Of a DNA stretch of 64,000 nucleotides, positions 47,340 to 54,725 are shown one piece after another. The stretch's first letter is position 1. Each line of letters begins with the position of its first letter. The notes beneath the pieces were generated by a model that was given only the letters and a program-made list of their open reading frames with translations, was not told the origin of the DNA and searched no databases. Made by a program: the position numbers and the translations under genes. The stretch is from Phytohabitans suffuscus (lineage in GTDB: Bacteria > Actinomycetota > Actinomycetes > Mycobacteriales > Micromonosporaceae), in the NCBI RefSeq assembly GCF_011764565.1, contig NZ_AP022871.1, forward strand, positions 9,486,320 to 9,550,319. The letters run 5' to 3'.

Positions 47340-48332
47340 TCAGGAGGCCCAGGTCCGGCGGTACCAGTAGAACGTGCGGCGCAGCCCGTCGCCGAGCTCG
47401 ACCGACGGCTCGAAGCCGGTGAGGCGGCGCAGCTTGGTCAGGTCGGGCGCGCGGCGGGCGGGCGAGCCGGGCGGGGCGGGCTCGGCCACCACCCGGGGCT
47501 CCACGCCGGCGATCCGCAGCACCATGCGGGCGACCTCGCCGATCGCCTTCTGGGCGTCGTCGTTTCCGATGTGGACGATCTCGCCGACCGCGGCCGGCGC
47601 CTCCATCAGCCGCAGCGTCGCCTCGACCGCGTCGTCGACGTAGCAGAACGCGCGCTTGCGGTGCGGTCCCTTCACCAGGAACGGGTCGTCGCCGCGCACG
47701 GCGCGCAGGCACATCTGCGGGATCAGGTGGTCGGCGGCCATCCGCGGCCCGTACACGTCGTAGAAGCGCCCGACCACGACCCGGCTGCGCCCGGCGCGGG
47801 CCGCGTGCACGAGCGCGGCCTCGGCGAAGAGGCGGCTCGCCGCGTACGCCGAGCGGGGTTCGGCCAGGTCGCCGACGACCGCCGGCTCGGCCTCCTCGGT
47901 GGGCACCTGGACGACGCCGTCCTCGACCCCGTCCGCGTACACCTCGCCGGAGGAGGCGAAGAAGACCTTGTCGCCGGGCGCGGCCCAGTCGAGCAGGTGG
48001 AGGGCGGCGAGGGCGTGTCCGCGTACCGCCCGGACCGGGTCGGACTCGACCGACTTCGGCAGCGGGGCGGGCGGCAGCAGGTAGATCTGCGCCCAGCCGC
48101 GGGGCAGCGCGGCCCAGGTGGCGGGGTCGGTCAGGTCGCCGCCGACCAGCTCGACGCCGGGCGTGGCGCCGAGCGCGGCCACCTCGGCCCGGTCACGGCC
48201 GCGGGTCAGGATGTCGACGACCACGACGTGGTATCCCTCGGTCACCAGGCGTCGCGCGAGGTGCAGGCCGAAGAAGTCCGCGCCGCCGAGGATGAGAGCC
48301 CGCGCCTTCAGGCTCACCGGTCCGCCGTTCAC
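47340..48332 (-). CDS. NAD-dependent epimerase/dehydratase family protein (extended SDR)
   Basis: A 330-residue extended short-chain dehydrogenase acting on nucleotide sugars or similar compounds. The Rossmann motif is LILGGADFFGLHLARRL, FFASSGEVYADG carries the active-site Ser, and SAYAASRLFAEAALVHAARA carries the catalytic Tyr. The normal YxxxK is YxxxR here (YAASR), so the catalytic Lys is replaced by Arg. A late RAFCYVDDAVEATLRLM is typical. The reaction cannot be assigned. GTG 48332 follows GGGGGAAG; GTG 48317 is possible. Confidence 0.85.
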   Translation of the reverse strand: MNGGPVSLKARALILGGADFFGLHLARRLVTEGYHVVVVDILTRGRDRAEVAALGATPGVELVGGDLTDPATWAALPRGWAQIYLLPPAPLPKSVESDPVRAVRGHALAALHLLDWAAPGDKVFFASSGEVYADGVEDGVVQVPTEEAEPAVVGDLAEPRSAYAASRLFAEAALVHAARAGRSRVVVGRFYDVYGPRMAADHLIPQMCLRAVRGDDPFLVKGPHRKRAFCYVDDAVEATLRLMEAPAAVGEIVHIGNDDAQKAIGEVARMVLRIAGVEPRVVAEPAPPGSPARRAPDLTKLRRLTGFEPSVELGDGLRRTFYWYRRTWAS

Positions 48333-48434
48333 CGCCCACTTCCCCCAAGCCCACGCTCTCCGACGGAGACGTTAGCAACGTGGGGCGGACCACCCAAAGA
48401 GGAGCGTGGAATGCGCGACAGAGCAGGTCAGAGG

Positions 48435-48453
48435 TTATGTTAGGCTCACCAAA
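48435..48453 (+). promoter_or_regulatory. DtxR/IdeR-type iron box
   Basis: TTATGTTAGGCTCACCAAA matches the actinobacterial iron-repressor consensus TTAGGTTAGGCTAACCTAA at 16 of 19 positions. It lies 28 bases before the GTG of the siderophore-type ABC ATPase, so iron repression of that gene is likely. Confidence 0.75.
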
Positions 48454-48480
48454 CTTCAGGGGATCCGGGGGTGGTTTCTC

Positions 48481-49359
48481 GTGCCGACGCGGCTGGCCGG
48501 CGAAGGGCTCACGCTCGCGTACGAGCAGCGCGTCGTGGCCGAGGGACTGAGCGTGACAATCCCGGACAACTCGTTCACGGTGATCGTTGGTCCCAACGCG
48601 TGCGGCAAGTCCACCCTCCTGCGCGCGCTCTCCCGCATGCTGCGCCCCCGCGCCGGCGCGGTCCACCTCGACGGCAAGGCGATCACGTCGTACCCGTCCA
48701 AGGAGGTCGCCCGCCGCCTGGGCCTGCTCCCCCAGACGTCCATCGCGCCGGACGGCATCACGGTGACCGACCTGGTGGCCCGCGGCCGCTTCCCGCACCA
48801 GCGGCTGCTGCGCCAGTGGTCCCGCGAGGACGAGCGGGTCGTACGCGAGTCGATGGCCGCGACCGGCGTGGCCGACCTCGCCGACCGCCTGGTGGACGAG
48901 CTGTCCGGCGGGCAGCGGCAGCGGGTGTGGCTGGCGATGGCGCTCGCCCAGCAGACCGGCATCCTGCTGCTGGACGAGCCCACCACGTTCCTCGACATCA
49001 CCCACCAGGTCGAGGTGCTCGACCTCTGCGCCGACCTGCAGGAGACCGGCGGCCGTACCCTCGTCGCGGTGCTGCACGACCTCAACCAGGCCTGCCGGTA
49101 CGCCACCCACCTGATCGCCATGCGCGACGGCCGTATCGTCGCCGAGGGCGCGCCCGGCCGCATCGTCGACGCGGCGCTGGTGCGCGCGGTGTTCGGCCTG
49201 GACTGCCGGGTCATCCCCGACCCGGAGACGGGCGGCCCCCTGGTCGTGCCGGCCGCCCGCCGCCCGTCCCGTGCCGCTCAGGACGTCAGCTGGGCCGCGA
49301 CCGCGGCGGCCGTGTCGGACGGGATCGCGAAGCCGACACCGATGTTGCCGCTGTCCTGA
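48481..49359 (+). CDS. FecE/FepC-type iron-siderophore ABC transporter ATPase
   Basis: A 292-residue ATPase of the iron-chelate uptake family. Walker A is VGPNACGKSTLLRALSRML, the signature is VDELSGGQRQRVWLAMALAQ, Walker B is ILLLDEPTTFLDI and the switch His is in VAVLHDLNQACRYATH. GTG 48481 follows GGGGGTGG. No permease or binding-protein gene is adjacent, so it must serve components encoded elsewhere. The last 27 codons overlap the convergent protease gene. That tail is not family-like, so the true stop may have been lost to a frame error. Confidence 0.9.
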   Translation: MPTRLAGEGLTLAYEQRVVAEGLSVTIPDNSFTVIVGPNACGKSTLLRALSRMLRPRAGAVHLDGKAITSYPSKEVARRLGLLPQTSIAPDGITVTDLVARGRFPHQRLLRQWSREDERVVRESMAATGVADLADRLVDELSGGQRQRVWLAMALAQQTGILLLDEPTTFLDITHQVEVLDLCADLQETGGRTLVAVLHDLNQACRYATHLIAMRDGRIVAEGAPGRIVDAALVRAVFGLDCRVIPDPETGGPLVVPAARRPSRAAQDVSWAATAAAVSDGIAKPTPMLPLS

Positions 49360-50051
49360 CCGGTGGTGGCGATCGCCACCGTGATGCCCACCACCTGGCC
49401 GGTGGAGTCGACGAGCGGGCCGCCGGAGCTGCCCGGGTTGACCGGCGCGTCGGTCTGGATCAGGCCGGTGAGGCTGGTGCCGCCATCCTGGATGGTTCTG
49501 TCCACAGCGGACACGATGCCCGCCGTGACGGTGCCCGCGAGGCCCAGCGGGCTGCCGATCGCGAGGACCGCGTCGCCCACCCGCAGGTCGGCGCTGCGGC
49601 CCAGCGTCGCCGGGGTCAGGTCGGAGGCGCCGGAGACCCGCAGCACGGCCAGGTCCGCGTCGGCGTCCGCGCCGGCGACGGTGGCGTCGAGGGTACGGCC
49701 GTCCGCCAGGCTCACCCGCACCCGGCTGGCCGACTCGACGACGTGGTTGTTGGTCAGGACGAGGCCGTCGGCGGAGAGCACGACGCCCGAGCCTTCGGCG
49801 CTGCCGCCGGCGGTGTCGGCCAGGACGGTGACCACGCTGGGCGTGACCTCGGCGGCGACCTGGGCCGCGCTGAGCGTCGCCCCCGTGCTGGCCGGCTCGG
49901 CGGCGACCGCCGTCGTGGCCGTCGCGACCGGCGCGGCGCCGGCCACCTGGGTGGCGAGGATTCCCCCGCCGGTACCGCCCGCGACGCACAGCGCCGCCGC
50001 GACGGACGCGGCGGCGACCCGGCGCCGCCACGATTTCGGTGTGATGTCCAT
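49278..50051 (-). CDS. HtrA/DegP-like trypsin-fold serine protease without PDZ
   Basis: A 257-residue exported or membrane-anchored protease. An N-terminal hydrophobic segment (VAAASVAAALCVAGGTGGGI) is followed by an S1C domain with the catalytic triad His in LTNNHVV, Asp in DADADLAVL and Ser in NPGSSGGPLVDS. There is no PDZ domain, unlike classical DegP. It lies just downstream of the OmpR-type kinase gene in the same direction, so it may belong to the same envelope-stress unit. ATG 50051 was used. Confidence 0.9.
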   Translation of the reverse strand: MDITPKSWRRRVAAASVAAALCVAGGTGGGILATQVAGAAPVATATTAVAAEPASTGATLSAAQVAAEVTPSVVTVLADTAGGSAEGSGVVLSADGLVLTNNHVVESASRVRVSLADGRTLDATVAGADADADLAVLRVSGASDLTPATLGRSADLRVGDAVLAIGSPLGLAGTVTAGIVSAVDRTIQDGGTSLTGLIQTDAPVNPGSSGGPLVDSTGQVVGITVAIATTGQDSGNIGVGFAIPSDTAAAVAAQLTS

Positions 50052-50106
50052 ACGTCCACGGTGGACGACGCGCGTACGGTGCCGCTTTGCGCCGGCTGTG
50101 CGGTGC

Positions 50107-51516
50107 CTATGAGCCGGGCAGCCGCACCGTGAACTCGGTGCGGCCCGGCCGGCTCGCGACCTCGACGGTGCCGTGGTGCGCCTCCACGACGGCGGCCACG
50201 ATGGCCAGCCCCAGGCCGGTGCTGCCGGCGGCCCGGGAGCGGGAGCTGTCGCCGCGCGCGAACCGTTCGAAGGCGTCCGCCTGCAGCTCCGGCGCGATCC
50301 CCGGCCCGGTGTCCAGCACGCTGATCTGCGCGCCGCCGCCGGCCGCCGGGCGCAGCGCGACGGTGACGTCGGTACCCGGTGGGGTGTGCGTGCGCGCGTT
50401 GGCGAGCAGGTTGGCGACCACCTGGTGCAGGCGGGCCGCGTCGCCGGGCACGGTGACCGCCTCCTCGGGCAGGTCGAGCCGCCACCGGTGCCCCGGCCCG
50501 GCCACGTGCGCGTCGCTGACCGCGTCGACCAGCAGCCGGGACAGGTCGACCGGCTCCGTCTCCAGCGGGCGGCCGGAGTCGAGGCGGGCCAGCAGCAGCA
50601 GGTCGTCGACGAGCGTGGTCATCCGGGCGGTCTCCGACTCCACCCGGCGCAGCGCGTGCGCCACGTCCGGCGGTACCTCGTCGCGGCCCCGGCGGGTCAC
50701 CTCGGCGTACCCCCGGATCGCCGCGAGCGGGGTGCGCAGCTCGTGGCTGGCGTCGGCGACGAACTGCCGTACCCGTGTCTCGCTGGCCTGGCGGGCGGCG
50801 AGCGCGCCGGCGACGTGCCCCAGCATGCGGTTGAGCGCCGCGCCCACCTGGCCGACCTCGGTGCGCGGGTCGGTGTCGGCCTCGGGCACGCGCACGGACA
50901 GGGCCACCTCGCCCCGGTCCAGCGGCAGCTCGGCGACCCGCCCGGCGGTCGCGGCGACCCGGCGCAGGGGGCGCAGCGCGCCGCCGATGATCAGCGCGCC
51001 GACCCCGGCGGCGATGAGCACGCCCGCGCCGACCACCGCGGCCTCGATGCCGATCAGCCGCAGCACGGTGTCGTCGACGGTCTCCAGCGGCAGCGCGAGG
51101 ACGGTGGTGCCGCCCCGGGTCTGGAACGCCGCGGCCCGGTAGTCGCCGAGGTCGGGCAGGCCGACCGTGTGGACGCGGTCGTCGGCCGGCACCGCGGCGA
51201 GCGCGTCCGCCTGCGCGGCGGTCAGGTCGATGCCGCCGTACACCTGGCGGTCCAGCCGCTTGGCCTCGACCAGCGTGCCGTTGGACGTGTCGGCGCGGAC
51301 CGTGTCGGCCGGCAGGCCGGGCGGGAAGAAGTCGCGGCCGAACGGCCCGTGCCGCACCGCCTCGGTGAGCTGCTGGTCGACCTGGCCGATGAGGTAGTCC
51401 CGGACGGCGAACGTGGTCGCGACGCCGATCAGCAGCCCGACGACGGCGAGCAGCGCGAGGACCGCCGCGAGCAGCCGTGCCCGCAGCGACCAGCTACTGC
51501 GGCGGCTTGAGAACAT
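50107..51516 (-). CDS. OmpR-partner sensor histidine kinase
   Basis: A 469-residue kinase. One membrane helix covers about 12-37, an extracellular sensor of about 110 residues follows, and a second helix covers about 155-178. Then come a HAMP linker, the phospho-acceptor His in FVADASHELRTPLAAIRGY, and an ATPase domain with VVANLLANARTHTPPG (N box), DTGPGIAPELQ and GSTGLGLAIVAAV. Its start overlaps the end of the regulator gene by 23 bases, so the two are co-translated. Layout is like actinobacterial TcrS/MprB-type sensors. Confidence 0.94.
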   Translation of the reverse strand: MFSSRRSSWSLRARLLAAVLALLAVVGLLIGVATTFAVRDYLIGQVDQQLTEAVRHGPFGRDFFPPGLPADTVRADTSNGTLVEAKRLDRQVYGGIDLTAAQADALAAVPADDRVHTVGLPDLGDYRAAAFQTRGGTTVLALPLETVDDTVLRLIGIEAAVVGAGVLIAAGVGALIIGGALRPLRRVAATAGRVAELPLDRGEVALSVRVPEADTDPRTEVGQVGAALNRMLGHVAGALAARQASETRVRQFVADASHELRTPLAAIRGYAEVTRRGRDEVPPDVAHALRRVESETARMTTLVDDLLLLARLDSGRPLETEPVDLSRLLVDAVSDAHVAGPGHRWRLDLPEEAVTVPGDAARLHQVVANLLANARTHTPPGTDVTVALRPAAGGGAQISVLDTGPGIAPELQADAFERFARGDSSRSRAAGSTGLGLAIVAAVVEAHHGTVEVASRPGRTEFTVRLPGS

Positions 51517-52225
51517 AGCCCGCGCCCCGCAACGTGTGGATCATCGGCGGGCGCCCGGCGTCGATCTTCTTGCGCAGGTACGAGATGTACAGCTCGACGA
51601 CGTTCGCCTGCCCGCCGAAGTCGTAGTTCCACACCCGGTCGAGGATCTGCGCCTTGCTCAGCACCCGGCGGGGGTTGCGCATCAGGTACCGCAGCAGCTC
51701 GAACTCGGTCGCGGTCAGCGACACGAGGTCGCCGCCCCGCCGGACCTCGTGGCTGTCCTCGTCGAGGCTGAGGTCGCCGACCACCAGCACGGCGTCGTCC
51801 CGCGTGGTGCCCACACCGGCCCGGCGCATCAGCGCGCGCAGGCGGGCCACCACCTCCTCCAGGCTGAACGGCTTGGTCACGTAGTCGTCGCCGCCCGCGG
51901 TCAGCCCGGCGACCCGGTCCTCGACGGCGTCCCGCGCGGTGAGAAAGAGCACCGGCACGTCGGGACGCGCGCCGCGCAGCCGCCGCAGCACCTCCAGGCC
52001 GTCGAGGTCGGGCAGCATGATGTCGAGCACCACCGCGTCCGGCTCGAACTCCCGCGCCACCCGCACCGCCGTCATCCCGTTGCCGGCCGTGCGCACCTGC
52101 CACCCCTCGTAGCGCAGGGCCATCGACAGCAGGTCGGCGAGCGTGGCCTCGTCGTCCACGACGAGCACCCGCACCGGCTCCCCGTCCGGCCGCCGCAGCT
52201 CGGGCCCGGCCGTCCTCGCGTTCAC
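51494..52225 (-). CDS. OmpR/PhoB-type response regulator
   Basis: A 243-residue regulator. The receiver domain has VRVLVVDDEATLADLL, the phospho-Asp in VVLDIMLPDLDGLEVL and the Lys in DDYVTKPFSLEE. The winged-helix output domain has LTATEFELLRYLMRNPRRVL and SYLRKKIDAG, ending in a typical IHTLRGAGYVLKPPQ. GTG 52225 was chosen because AGGAG lies ten bases upstream; GTG 52234 has the same AGGAG only one base away. A 17-bp palindrome at 52290-52306 in the divergent region could be its own binding site. Confidence 0.94.
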   Translation of the reverse strand: MNARTAGPELRRPDGEPVRVLVVDDEATLADLLSMALRYEGWQVRTAGNGMTAVRVAREFEPDAVVLDIMLPDLDGLEVLRRLRGARPDVPVLFLTARDAVEDRVAGLTAGGDDYVTKPFSLEEVVARLRALMRRAGVGTTRDDAVLVVGDLSLDEDSHEVRRGGDLVSLTATEFELLRYLMRNPRRVLSKAQILDRVWNYDFGGQANVVELYISYLRKKIDAGRPPMIHTLRGAGYVLKPPQ

Positions 52226-52289
52226 GCTGATCACGCTCCTATGCTGGCGAGCGCGCCTGTGCCCGGCCTGGGTCGTTTCTGTGCGCCGC

Positions 52290-52306
52290 CTGTGAGAATG
52301 TCACAG
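52290..52306. promoter_or_regulatory. Palindromic operator candidate CTGTGA-N5-TCACAG
   Basis: A perfect 6-bp inverted repeat with a 5-base spacer lies between the divergently transcribed regulator and ApbE-like genes. It could bind a dimeric regulator controlling both genes. Confidence 0.5.
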
Positions 52307-52361
52307 CCCACGCACAGCCGCGCCCGAACCGCCGCACAGCCCCCACCGGCACGCTTCCGTC

Positions 52362-53103
52362 GTGTCCCGCAACCTCCCGCCGTTCACGGTCGCGGTAACC
52401 GACCCGCGCGCGGCCCGCCGCGCCCGCCGCCTGGTCTCCCGCGAGCTGGCCGCGGCGCGCGCCGCCCTGACCCGCGAGCTCCCCCGGGTCACCCTGGCCG
52501 CCGGCCGCCCGGTCGAGCTGAGCCCGTTGCTCGCCGACCTGGTCCGCGCCGCCCTGTACGCCGCCGACCTGACCGGCGGCGCGGTGGACCCGGCGGCGGG
52601 CACCGTGCCGCGCGGCCCCCGCCCTGGCTGCCCGCGTGCGGCTCCGCGGTCGGCGTGCTGGACCGCCCGGCCCGCGACTGGCACGACGTCCACCTCGACG
52701 GCCGCCGGCTCACCCTCCCCGCGACGTCCTGCTGGACCTGACCGCCACCGCCCCCGCCCGCACCGCCGACCGCTGCGCCCACCTCGTCACGGCCCGCCAC
52801 GGCGTGGGCACCCTCGTCGCGACGGCCGGCGGCGTGGCCACGGCCGGTCCCGCCCCACCGGGCGGCTGGCGCGTGGACGGTCCGGCGCCGCGGTCGCTGC
52901 CGGCGGGACGCGCGCTGGGCAGGTCGCGGTCGCCGCTGGTGGACCCGCGCGACGGGCGGGTGGTGGTGGTCGAGGCCCCGGACGCCCTGACCGCGTGCGC
53001 GCTGGCCGCCGCCGTCTCCGCGCGCCCCGACACCCCCGTCCCACCCGCCGCGACCGTCCACGGTGGCTTCCGGGAACGGGGCGGCTCGGCCGCCAAGGTC
53101 TGA
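52362..53103 (+). CDS. Degenerate ApbE-like protein (two frameshifts here)
   Basis: Joined by one extra C at 52616-52620 and one at 52717-52720, this gives about 247 residues with an ApbE outline. The N-terminal AADLTGGAVDPAAG corresponds to the TxGxFDPT region, followed by a middle DVLLDLTATAPARTADRCA and VATAGGVATAGPAPPGGW. The segment equivalent to DLGSTGKAYAADRAAA in the other ApbE has lost the Gly and Lys, and the HHIVDPRTG segment is reduced to PLVDPRDG. Catalysis is therefore doubtful. It is divergent from the OmpR-type system. The start is GTG 52362. Confidence 0.65.
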
Positions 53104-53145
53104 TCAAGGTTGGTCGGCCGCCGCGGGCCCCGGGGATCGGTTTCC

Positions 53146-53250
53146 GCGGGAGCAACGGTCCGGACCCGGTGCCGCTCAGCCTGTGACCTGCGCGTTCTCC
53201 GAGGCTGCGGGGAATGCCACGAACGGCCCGGTCCTCGGGCCTAGAGACCT
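53146..53250. repeat. Diverged left half of the 189-bp element
   Basis: CGGGAGCAAC and GGTCCGGACC are followed by CGGTGCCGCTCAGCCTGTGA and GGAATGCCACGAACGGC, which align with the left half of the full element at 11286-11474. The right half is missing. Confidence 0.55.
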
Positions 53251-53319
53251 TCCGGGGTCAGGGTTTGAGCGGATAGCGCGGCGCCCGTGGTGGTCGCGGA
53301 GATCCTCCGGGGCCAATGT

Positions 53320-53690
53320 CTGGTTTGTCCCTATCAACCGGATCACTGTGCGTCCGCCGGCCTGTCGGCCCGATGCGGAGACTGGGGGTCGGTTTCGGCG
53401 GATCGTGGTACGGATCCGCCCTCTGGGGCAGTTTCATACCACGATCCGTTGCCGGGAGCCGCGCGTTCGGGGCTGGGCTGGGCGGCGGTGCCGAATTCGC
53501 CCGGTTTGGTCTCTCCTTGTCGGGTGATCGTGGGTCTCAGCGATCCGATGAGGACAGACCGGGAAGCCGCCCGTCGCAGGGCCCGAGGGATCGGTTCCGG
53601 CTGACCAACGATGACAAACCAGGCGATTTCGGCGACGACACTGTCACGCGCGACCCCGGCCGCCTCCCATCCGCTCAGCCCTGACCGATG
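53320..53690. repeat. Near-complete copy of repeat family 2
   Basis: Core hairpin GATCGTGGTA (53401-53410) with TACCACGATC (53437-53446). It shares long blocks with 46806-47230, including GTGATCGTGG...CTCAGCGATCCGATGAGGACA-type sequence and GGCGATTTCGGCGACGACAC. The gap 53104-53859 holds no gene that I can support. Confidence 0.7.
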
Positions 53691-53859
53691 CTCGGGTCGT
53701 GCGCGGCCGAGCGGGATCCCCGGCGTGGTGCGTGCCGGAAGCGTGCCGGGGATCCCGCCGGGTCCCGGTGGTCGTCGCCGCACCGGGACGCCCCTCACCA
53801 GTTGCGGAAGGGACGCTAGGTGGGCGGGTGCTGTGGGACAAGGGGCCCAACGCGCGGGG

Positions 53860-54725
53860 CTACGGCGGCGGGGACTCGGCGAAGGCTTCGTAGGCCGGGC
53901 GGAGGCGTGCGGTCAGGCCCGCGCCGCCCAGCAGGGGGGCCGGCGTGGGGAGCTGGCGCAGCAGCAGGTCCGGCTCGGTGTCGAGGGTTGGCGGGCGCGG
54001 GGGCAGCGGCTGCGGCGGGAGCCAGAAGCGGTCGACGGCCTCTTCGAGGGGTGTTTCGGCGACGTCGGCCAGCGCGGCGGCCGCGCCCACCGGGGCCGGC
54101 GGGCGTGCGGGGTCGGGCGGCGGGTGGAGCCGGTGGCGCCGCCGGCGCGCAGCAGGCGCAGGCGGGACAGCAGGTCGTCGCGGGAGCGGCCGCGCCAGTG
54201 CAGGATCTGGAACGGGTCGCCGTCGAACTCCTCGGCCAGCAGGTAGAACGCCGCCGCCAGGTGCTTGCACGGCACCGCGTGGTCGGGGCAGGTGCAGCGC
54301 ATCCGCAGGTCGGCGACGGCCTGCGGGAACAGCGGCGCGTCCAGGGCGGCGAAGAGCTGCTCCAGGTCGGGCGGCACGTCGCCGGCCAGCAGGCGGGCGC
54401 TGTAGATGGCCTGTCCGGCCAGTGCCTCCTCCACGCGCGCCCACACCGCGGCCGGGAAGCGGGCCAGGCCGATCGACACCTCGTACGGCGCATCGCGCGA
54501 GCCCTGCACCGACGCGGTCACCTCGCCGGGTGCCACGGTGAGCGAGAGGACCTGGCCCTTGCGGGCGTACGAGCGGCCGCGGGTCAGGCGGCTGCCGATC
54601 GCCAGGGTCTCCAGCACCGCCAGGAAGCGCTGGGACCACCACGACTCGCCGATCGCGCCGCGGGTGCTGCGCGCCTTGAGGCCGCCCTCGACGGAGCGGG
54701 TGCGGCCGTACCGCTCGAAGTTCAC
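53860..54725 (-). CDS. SWIM zinc-finger protein paired with helicase (frameshifted here)
   Basis: About 288 residues. The SWIM motif CxCxnCxH is seen as MRCTCPDHAVPCKHLAAAFY at about residue 140. It follows an N-terminal domain with YGRTRSVEGGLKARSTRGAI and SYARKGQVLSLTVAPGEVTA. The frame breaks after TGST. One extra C at 54122-54124 (plus-strand G) gives PPPDPARPPAPVGAAAALAD and an end at 53860. GTG 54725 overlaps the helicase TGA by four bases. SWIM proteins bind DNA or partner proteins, and this pairing with an SNF2 helicase is recurrent in actinobacteria. Confidence 0.83.

Noticed and set aside
49278-49359. Natural 27-residue C-terminal tail on the iron ATPase
   Set aside because: Kept in the coordinates because no other stop is available, but the tail is antisense to the conserved protease end and does not look like the family, so I do not treat it as real protein.
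53816-54493. Minus-strand Arg/Ala-rich frame near the SWIM gene
   Set aside because: Shadow frame; the SWIM cysteine motif lies in another frame with proper coupling to the helicase.
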